From the NCBI GenBank assembly GCA_030603665.1, contig JAUVXJ010000004.1:310001-374000 (forward strand): 64,000 nucleotides of DNA, given 5' to 3'. The notes beneath the pieces were generated by a model, which searched no databases, was not told where the DNA came from, and saw only the letters and a list, made by a program, of their open reading frames with translations. Shown piece after piece: positions 57,975 to 64,000 of this stretch. The stretch comes from Chloroflexota bacterium. GTDB taxonomy: Bacteria; Chloroflexota; Anaerolineae; UBA7937; B3-Chlor. Numbering within the stretch: position 1 is the first letter of the stretch; each line of letters begins with the position of its first letter. A program made the translations under genes and the position numbers.

Positions 57975-59051
57975 TCACAGGTTGCAGTTCAGCATACGAC
58001 AAGGGCGAGCACACGTCCTGCTTGACTGGCGTATCAGCCTAGCCTGCTCACCCCTCCACGCTTGACGCGGATCGTCTTGCAGGATATTGCCGATGGGAGG
58101 ATATCCGTAGCAGAGCCGCATCTCGCCAAGAGGATCGATGTGCAGTCTGGAAACCGTGCCCAGGCAAGGCACCTTGGAAGCGATCCCGGGATCCTCATAG
58201 TAGGTGACGAATCGTCTGAGCTGAGAAGCAGGGTTGAGGATCGGGTACCCCGCCGCCTGCAACTCCAGTAGTTTGCCAATCTGCCGGCTAAGCGTGGAGA
58301 GGCTTCCCACCCACAGCGGGTTGTCCTCGTACCAGGCCGCCGCCGGAGTCGGCATGCTGGACTCCGCGGCAAAGCAGTAGTGGACCTCGGTGGGCAATAA
58401 GACCTGGTACATGATTCCATCAAACCCCATCCTCCCGGCAAATCGGGCCATCTCCGCCAGTTCGCCACAATTGGATTCTAGCACGATCGTCAAGAGGCTC
58501 AGGCGTGTCCTTCCGACCCGGGCCCTCCGCATCTCAAGAAGCTGCATGATGCGTTCGTGGCTGCCCCTGGTCCCTCGACTCTCGTCGTGAACCGACCGGA
58601 CGAGGCTGTTGAGTGAGATCATTAGCGTGTCCAGTCCGACGCCCTCGATCATTCTCAGACGTTCTTCATTCACTAACCAGCCGTTGGAGATGAGAAGCGT
58701 GCGAAAACCTTGTGTCTTGGCGTGCTCGATGATGGGGAGATAGTCCGGACGTGTCAGGGGTTCCCCGCCCGAGATGGAGATCTCTGGTAGCAGTGGCACT
58801 TCGCGAAGGCGCTCGATAGCCAGCTTCCATTGATCGAGGCTGAGCTCCTCGCGGGATGGCGGGCGGCGCCACTTGGAGCAAGTGGGGCACCGGAGATTGC
58901 AGCGGTCCGTGATGTCGATGGTAATGCGAAAAGGGGGCGGCACGATGCCCAGGCGGAACATGGCGCGCTTGGACATCTGCGTCGCGTAGCCCCAGGTGCG
59001 GTTGGCGGTGCCTCTGAGTCTTCCGGTCAAACTACTACTCAACATGCCCAT
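57975..59051 (-). CDS. Radical SAM protein with SPASM-like C-terminus
   Basis: 358 aa. The cluster motif CNLRCPTC (CX3CX2C) lies near residue 52 and is followed by the SAM-binding ISGGEPLTRPDY. The C-terminal third has extra cysteines (VPCLG, RLCYG, CARPCRMLNC) that could bind auxiliary iron-sulfur clusters, as in SPASM proteins. Radical SAM enzymes in glycan clusters often modify sugars or peptides; the substrate cannot be read here. ATG 59051 is chosen as the first good start, with GAGACAATCGTAG upstream as a weak site. Confidence 0.85.
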   Translation of the reverse strand: MGMLSSSLTGRLRGTANRTWGYATQMSKRAMFRLGIVPPPFRITIDITDRCNLRCPTCSKWRRPPSREELSLDQWKLAIERLREVPLLPEISISGGEPLTRPDYLPIIEHAKTQGFRTLLISNGWLVNEERLRMIEGVGLDTLMISLNSLVRSVHDESRGTRGSHERIMQLLEMRRARVGRTRLSLLTIVLESNCGELAEMARFAGRMGFDGIMYQVLLPTEVHYCFAAESSMPTPAAAWYEDNPLWVGSLSTLSRQIGKLLELQAAGYPILNPASQLRRFVTYYEDPGIASKVPCLGTVSRLHIDPLGEMRLCYGYPPIGNILQDDPRQAWRGEQARLIRQSSRTCARPCRMLNCNL

Positions 59052-59096
59052 CTACGATTGTCTCGCTGCGTAGCGCCACGCGTGTTCCTAGTCCCC

Positions 59097-60575
59097 TCAG
59101 GCCTCGCGCAGCTCTTCGCCGCTCAGCGGTCGCCTTAGAAGCAGCGAGCCAGCGGAGGCCATTTCGCTCCTGCTGAACTCGCCAAGCAGCGCGAAGGCGG
59201 CCCCGACGACGGCGATGACCACTGGTAGCTTGACCAGCAGCAGCGGGCCAGAGGTCGACCACCAGGCCGCCAAGCCGTAGGCAGGCACACAGATCAAGAT
59301 CCCGCGCGCCACCGTGGCTACAGGTGGGGCGATCCGCCAGGCGCAGTACACAGCGACAACAGCCCCAAGCGCTCCCAACGTAGCGACGGCAGTGGTGACT
59401 ACGGCAGCCCCAACGAGTCCCAGGCGCGGGATGAGAACCAGGTGCCCGCCGATGGCCAGCAGGGGCAGCGACCAAGTCACCGCAAGTACCCAGCCCGGCC
59501 TGCCAGCGGCAATGAGGATGGCAGCTGATACGTAAACCATCACCGCGGCCACTGCTCCGAAAATCAAGGTGAAGAGCACAGGCGCAGCGGGGAGAAAAGC
59601 CCGGCCGTAGATCAGGACGACGATCTCGGGAGCAGCTCCGGCTGTCAATGCGGCAAGGGGCAGAAAGAGTGTGACCAGTCGCATCGCATTCCTAGAGAGT
59701 TTCCGTGCCCCATCGACGTCGCCAGAGCCCACTGCGTGACTCAAGTTCGAGAGCAGGAGAGGGGTGAATGATAAAGCGAAGATGTAGAGTACCAAGGATA
59801 GGTTCTGTGCTGCACCGTAGACGCCAGCGTCGCCGGCTGTGCCTCCTAGCGCCTTGAGCGCCCACAGGTCTATCTTGATGAGGAGTTGCATAGCCAGCGC
59901 AGAGAGAAAGAGCGGCGCGGCGTAGCCCCACAGGCGTCGGGCAGCGAAAGAGGAACCACCGAAGAGGGATGGGCGAACATATAGACGAGCGATGATCAGT
60001 GACACCAGTGAGGCACCTATGGTGCCCAGCAGCGCGCCAGATACGGAAAGGCCTAGCTGAACGAACAAGACGACTAGGAGTAGTCGGGAGACCCACCTGC
60101 CGGCGCTGACCAGAGCGCGCCGATTGAACCTACCTATGCCCACCAAGACATCGCGGTGCACCTGAGCCAGGCCATAGAGAGGGATGTCAAGCGCGAGCAG
60201 CCTCAAGAGGGGCGCCAGCCTTGGCTCGTCAAGGAGTCGCGCGACGGGGGCAGCCGAGAGCCAGACCAGGAGCACGGCTGCGCAGCTGACTAGCAGATAG
60301 AGCCTGACCACAGTCGTCGCAATGGGCCGCCAATCGTCCGTTTCGCCGAGGAACTTGATCGTGGGTCTGGAGAAGATCGAGGAGACACTCAGCTCGATCC
60401 AGAGCACAAGTGTGACCGAGAGGACGTAGAGACCGTACCCGTCTGTACCAAGACGGCGCGTGAGGAATGCTGCCAGCACGAGGCCCGTTGGCAAGAGCAG
60501 CGCTTCGGACAGGAATACGCCGACTGTGCCCTCAAACAGTCTTCGGGTGTGATGCGTAACCTGCGAATCCGTCAC
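59097..60575 (-). CDS. Polysaccharide flippase (Wzx/MVF-like)
   Basis: 492 aa integral membrane protein with about 12-14 hydrophobic segments, matching the polysaccharide biosynthesis/MOP flippase layout. It starts with GTVGVFLSEALLLPTGLVLA and holds the family-like LFILTLVLWIE-type helices and FSRPTIKFLGE in the first loop. It should flip lipid-linked oligosaccharides across the membrane. The start GTG 60575 follows directly on the stop of the preceding gene (TAA-GTG), so the two are translationally coupled. Confidence 0.88.
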   Translation of the reverse strand: MTDSQVTHHTRRLFEGTVGVFLSEALLLPTGLVLAAFLTRRLGTDGYGLYVLSVTLVLWIELSVSSIFSRPTIKFLGETDDWRPIATTVVRLYLLVSCAAVLLVWLSAAPVARLLDEPRLAPLLRLLALDIPLYGLAQVHRDVLVGIGRFNRRALVSAGRWVSRLLLVVLFVQLGLSVSGALLGTIGASLVSLIIARLYVRPSLFGGSSFAARRLWGYAAPLFLSALAMQLLIKIDLWALKALGGTAGDAGVYGAAQNLSLVLYIFALSFTPLLLSNLSHAVGSGDVDGARKLSRNAMRLVTLFLPLAALTAGAAPEIVVLIYGRAFLPAAPVLFTLIFGAVAAVMVYVSAAILIAAGRPGWVLAVTWSLPLLAIGGHLVLIPRLGLVGAAVVTTAVATLGALGAVVAVYCAWRIAPPVATVARGILICVPAYGLAAWWSTSGPLLLVKLPVVIAVVGAAFALLGEFSRSEMASAGSLLLRRPLSGEELREA

Positions 60576-61805
60576 TTACACCTCGGCCTTCTTGTCACGG
60601 TGCGCCCTGAACAGAAGGAAGCCCAAGTCCATGATCCATACCAGCGTGTGCCCGCCCTTGAAGAGGATGGACCATGGCCAGGCGAAGTGCTCCCACCGCG
60701 CCAGTGCAAGCATGGATGCGATTGTCACCGCCAGAAGCAGGCCAGCCACGATACGCGTATCATCAGTGGAAGGTTCCCTCTTGGCGACGCGAAAGAGGGC
60801 GACCATGGGCAGCAAGATCAGGACGTCGTCGTAGACGCGGTGATAGCTCCAGAGACGGGCAACGATGGCCGTGACGCCCAGGAGAATCCAGAAATCGCCC
60901 TTGCGATGTTGATAGATCCAATAGCCCAGAACTGCGAAGATCAGCAACGATAGCCAAACTGTCCATTCCTGCCGGTCGATACTAGCAAGCCACTTGTGCA
61001 GGTTTGCATATCCTCCCGTTGCGGCGAGCACAGCTGCACGTTCTGTCCACTCCTGTGCCAAGACTGCGGGCGTAGATGTCTGGAACGGTAGCGCAAACAG
61101 GGTCAGTCCTGCGTATCCCAGAATGACCAGGAGAATTGTCAACAGGCCGCCGCCCACGAAGAGCACTATCCACAAGAATGGCGCCGATATGGTCGGTTTC
61201 ACAAGGGTAAGCACGAATAGGCTCACCGCCAGCAGCCTAACGCGCCGCTCCCCACGGCTGTCCCGAAGCAACAGCAGTGTGAACAGAAGCGTGGGCAGTA
61301 TATGCACAATCAGCTGACCGTTTCCTATGGTCACTCCTGTTGCATTCATGGAGAGGGGCAATAGGGCGACGAAGATGTATTCGAGGCGTGTGTCTGCGCC
61401 GCTTTCCTGGACGATCAAGTAGACCAACCAGGCTAGCGCCGCTACGGAGGTGATCGCCCACAGCCAGCGCGCTGACGTGAATTCCAGCCAGCCAAGAAGC
61501 GGCCAAAGCAGCACGTAGCTGGCAGGAGGATAAACGGCGGTAACCAGATCCTTGTACAGCGGCTTGCCGTCAAACCACCCACGTGCGAGTTGATTCAGTA
61601 TCCGCGTGTCGACCGCGCCGTTGTAGCCTGGATCAAACAGTAGGCGGCGAAACTCTTCTCCCAGCTTCAACGCTGCGAGAAGAGCCATGAGCGCGCACGC
61701 CAAACGAAGGACTGTGATCCTGTGGCTACCCCACCAGACCCAAATCGCGGAGGTGAGGGTCGCCCTCCGCGCTGCCAGCGAGTTGCTTATGTCCAGCATC
61801 GTCAA
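60576..61805 (-). CDS. GT87-type polyprenol-dependent glycosyltransferase (DUF2029)
   Basis: 409 aa membrane protein with about ten hydrophobic segments. The first periplasmic loop carries the acidic GYNGAVDTRILNQLARGWFD and KPLYKDLVTAVYPPASYVLL, as in the GT87/DUF2029 mannosyltransferases, where an aspartate of this loop is catalytic. Later family-like parts are NATGVTIGNGQLIVHILPTL and KPTISAPFLW. It probably adds a sugar from a polyprenyl-phosphate donor outside the membrane. The start is TTG 61805, or ATG 61799. Confidence 0.82.
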   Translation of the reverse strand: MTMLDISNSLAARRATLTSAIWVWWGSHRITVLRLACALMALLAALKLGEEFRRLLFDPGYNGAVDTRILNQLARGWFDGKPLYKDLVTAVYPPASYVLLWPLLGWLEFTSARWLWAITSVAALAWLVYLIVQESGADTRLEYIFVALLPLSMNATGVTIGNGQLIVHILPTLLFTLLLLRDSRGERRVRLLAVSLFVLTLVKPTISAPFLWIVLFVGGGLLTILLVILGYAGLTLFALPFQTSTPAVLAQEWTERAAVLAATGGYANLHKWLASIDRQEWTVWLSLLIFAVLGYWIYQHRKGDFWILLGVTAIVARLWSYHRVYDDVLILLPMVALFRVAKREPSTDDTRIVAGLLLAVTIASMLALARWEHFAWPWSILFKGGHTLVWIMDLGFLLFRAHRDKKAEV

Positions 61806-61855
61806 TACTCATCCAACAGGGCCGAAACGTGGAGCCCGGTGGCAAACCTCTGGTC

Positions 61856-62851
61856 CTACCTCTCGGGCTCGGAGGCCTGCGGATGTGCCTTGAGGTATTG
61901 GGCTCGGTGAAACTCGAGTTCCCACCGGCGCTGTACAGCGTCTCCAGCACCACAGCAATAGCCTATCATCTCTCCCGCTGCGCTTATCGCCAATCCCAGA
62001 ATGAGCGCGGGAAACACCGCTGGAAAGAGATGGAGTGGCTGTCTTGCCCCTCGCACCTGGCCGAGGATGCGTCTCAGGCGAACGAAGGGTATCAGAGGTC
62101 CACCGACCGCGTACAGCAGACGGCGTGATGAGGTCCAGTGCTCCGAGCGGGCTGCCGCGAAAGCCCGCCCACTGAGATGCTGGGCCCGTATCCAAGCGGA
62201 GAGGTTCTCATAGTTCAGGTGCGAGATCCTTGCCCCCGGTTCCAGGTAGAGTTGGTGACCCTTCTGCCGCAGGCTGGAGTGGAGGGTCGTTTCCGATTCC
62301 AGCATACCTTCGAGCTCCGGTCCATACTCCAAAAGGAGCGCGAGCTTGTAGCTGCAGTTGTGCCCTGGCAGAAAGTCGCGCACTCCGCCAGGCGAGGGAT
62401 CCATCCAGGGTGCGTACCCGACCAAGTAGTCTGCCCAACCAACCAGCGAATCCCCATTGGCGTTGCCTACGACGGGTCCAACTGCCGCCCAGGGTTGACG
62501 ATGCGCCTCTATCAACGCCTCAGCCCAACCAGGTTGGGGGTAGGAGTGCTCCTCGACGAAGGCCACAACTGGCGAGCGTGCCCGGCGAACGCCCGCAGCG
62601 TTGGCCTCACCCACAGAACCGAGATGGCCAGCCTCCACGACTTGAACGCTGTGAAAGGGAGCCAACTCGAGATCATCAGCCTCAAGCTTCTCAGCTGACG
62701 GGGCGACGATCACGACTTCGAGCTGATCTCTCACCGACTGTGCTCGGAGATGCTCGGTGGTCCGGCGGATTGTGGCGAAGCAATCCGGAGTGATGATGAT
62801 CACGGACATCTCCGGAGTGCCTTGATCTATGGTGCTCGGTTCCTGTTCCAT
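61856..62851 (-). CDS. Divergent GT2-like glycosyltransferase with EEH motif
   Basis: 331 aa from ATG 62851 (an ATG at 62905 would add 18 residues; neither has a clear ribosome site). The GT-A start reads MSVIIITPDCFATIRRTTEH, but where ordinary GT2 enzymes have DDD this one has VVAFVEEHSYPQPGWAEAL. Further blocks are LPGHNCSYKLALLLEYG and ESETTLHSSLRQKGHQLYLE. The replacement of the metal-binding aspartates by EEH with the following PGW kept suggests a consistent subgroup and not a dead enzyme. A C-terminal hydrophobic part (PAVFPALILGLAISAAGEMI) anchors it. Confidence 0.75.
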   Translation of the reverse strand: MEQEPSTIDQGTPEMSVIIITPDCFATIRRTTEHLRAQSVRDQLEVVIVAPSAEKLEADDLELAPFHSVQVVEAGHLGSVGEANAAGVRRARSPVVAFVEEHSYPQPGWAEALIEAHRQPWAAVGPVVGNANGDSLVGWADYLVGYAPWMDPSPGGVRDFLPGHNCSYKLALLLEYGPELEGMLESETTLHSSLRQKGHQLYLEPGARISHLNYENLSAWIRAQHLSGRAFAAARSEHWTSSRRLLYAVGGPLIPFVRLRRILGQVRGARQPLHLFPAVFPALILGLAISAAGEMIGYCCGAGDAVQRRWELEFHRAQYLKAHPQASEPER

Positions 62852-62926
62852 GAGCGGTTTGACCGTTCCGCTACGCCGGCGACTTGGGAGCGCAGCCCAG
62901 TCCATCTGCGTTGAGCTTGTCTAGCA

Positions 62927-63997
62927 TCAAATGACGATTCGCGCTGATTGGGGGTCGAAGAAGTACGCTTCTCTGTCCCTTTCCTCACCCATGGCGCCGC
63001 CCTCGAAGGCATACGTGCAGTCACCGCACAGGCTCAGCTGCCGATAGTCGTTGCGGAACTTCCGACGCAGCTCCCCGTAGCCTGGTCCCCACCAGGTGTC
63101 TCGGAAGCTGGTCTGCGCTAGGTCACCAAGGGCGCTGCGGCCGTGCGGGTCAAATGTGCACGGGAACACTTTGCCATCGGAGTGAATGGCCGGGTTGTTC
63201 CAGAGGACCTTGCACGGGTTCGTCTCGCGACGGACAGGAGACTGTAGGCGCGGATCCAGTTGGAACGGCTGGTAGGCCGCATTCTCAGGGACAAAGGCGC
63301 TGCCGTCGGCTTCGATAGCGCAGTACTCTCCGCAATCATAGGTGCACAGGACTCTGAGGGTGAGCGCATCCGCCTCCAGGGATCTGGCAAGTTCCTTCAA
63401 CTGAGAGATCTCGTGCTCGTTGTGCTTCATGACGATGAAACGCAGGTCGATCAAGGGAGTCTTGGAGTTCAGTGCTCGTCTTGCCTCCACGATCCTCTTG
63501 ATGCCAGCCTTGACGGTGGCCAAGTCACCGCCTTGCCTGTAGTGTTCGTACGTTGCCTGAGTCACGCCATCAAGGGCGACGATAATGCAATCTATCCCGG
63601 AGCGAACAAGGCGCTCAGCGTGATCCCCCACAGCGAAGACGTGCGCGTTGGTGCTCGATATCACTCCGATCTTCCGCTCTTTCGCGTAGGAGATCATGTC
63701 GAAAATGGACGGATTGAGGAAGGGCTCGCCCCAATCCCATAGCAGGATGATGAACAGATGCGGACCGAGTTCGTCGATGGTCTTCTGAAAGATGCGCAAA
63801 TCCATGTGCTTCTGGGGGCGGTCCAGCCCCTCCGTCACTGGACAGAGGACACACTTCAAGTTGCAGGCAGTGGTGGGCTCGACCTGTACATGAGTCGGCC
63901 ATCCCCAGGGCCTATCCGGTTTGACCAGGATCGATGCCTCAACCAGGATCCAGTTCAGGATCTTGCGGACGGGCACGTTCTCGAAGACGAAGGGCAT
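62927..63997 (-). CDS. Radical SAM protein with SPASM-like C-terminus, at the window edge
   Basis: 356 aa from ATG 63997, three bases inside the window; an earlier start cannot be excluded. The cluster motif CNLKCVLC lies near residue 46 after VQVEPTTA, followed by WDWGEPFLNPSIF in place of the usual GGEP. The C-terminal region carries CTFDPHGRSALGDL and CGDCTYAFEGG, the typical SPASM cysteine pattern. It heads the visible part of the leftward glycan cluster, 75 bases before the EEH glycosyltransferase. Confidence 0.88.
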   Translation of the reverse strand: MPFVFENVPVRKILNWILVEASILVKPDRPWGWPTHVQVEPTTACNLKCVLCPVTEGLDRPQKHMDLRIFQKTIDELGPHLFIILLWDWGEPFLNPSIFDMISYAKERKIGVISSTNAHVFAVGDHAERLVRSGIDCIIVALDGVTQATYEHYRQGGDLATVKAGIKRIVEARRALNSKTPLIDLRFIVMKHNEHEISQLKELARSLEADALTLRVLCTYDCGEYCAIEADGSAFVPENAAYQPFQLDPRLQSPVRRETNPCKVLWNNPAIHSDGKVFPCTFDPHGRSALGDLAQTSFRDTWWGPGYGELRRKFRNDYRQLSLCGDCTYAFEGGAMGEERDREAYFFDPQSARIVI

Positions 63998-64000
63998 ACG

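Overview
The window reads as a chromosomal segment of a GC-rich free-living bacterium. A Chloroflexota (Anaerolineae-like) origin is my best inference. It rests on the Pro/Thr/Glu-rich linker of the solute-binding lipoprotein, an archaeal-type class I aldolase, a zinc-ribbon/TPR membrane protein with an AWLWL motif, and the mixed house-keeping content. No rRNA or marker gene settles the phylum. Translation uses the standard bacterial code, with frequent GTG and TTG starts.

Layout. 0.1-2.2 kb: two peptide/nickel-type ABC permeases, the right end of an operon cut by the window edge. 2.4-12.9 kb: repair and house-keeping genes (endonuclease III, SbcC/Rad50-like ATPase, a small-protein/DUF4332 pair, and nadK - B-box membrane protein - recN), a UPF0173 hydrolase and a GalT-like HIT protein. 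13.0-13.6 kb: tatA, then divergent tRNA-Arg and tRNA-Pro. 13.7-16.1 kb: a leftward set of unknown membrane proteins (cassette A). 16.2-25.2 kb: benzoylformate-decarboxylase-like enzyme, TrmO, MazG, aldolase, Hsp20, a tRNA-Phe/Gly/Cys operon, an SDR, gamma-glutamyltransferase and tRNA-Leu(TAA).

25.2-38.4 kb is an accessory region. It starts at tRNA-Leu and holds tyrosine-recombinase fragments, five PEP-CTERM-tailed secreted proteins with shared promoters and terminators, a membrane-anchored NACHT ATPase, and a second leftward set of membrane genes (cassette B) whose promoter repeats that of cassette A. Degenerate tRNA-Leu copies at 28.4, 38.4 and 55.5 kb suggest repeated integration at this tRNA.

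38.5-54.9 kb, all leftward, is a peptide and guanidino-compound catabolic cluster: M14 peptidase, a complete oligopeptide ABC importer, serine hydrolase, PLP dehydratase, N-acyl-D-amino-acid deacylase, a cyclic-2,3-diphosphoglycerate-synthetase-like GTPase, an ornithine carbamoyltransferase remnant, creatininase, amidinotransferase and a cupin regulator. 55.9-64 kb, also leftward, is a surface-glycan cluster with three GT2 enzymes, a flippase, a GT87-type membrane transferase and two radical SAM proteins. The exosortase that would process the PEP-CTERM proteins is not in the window.
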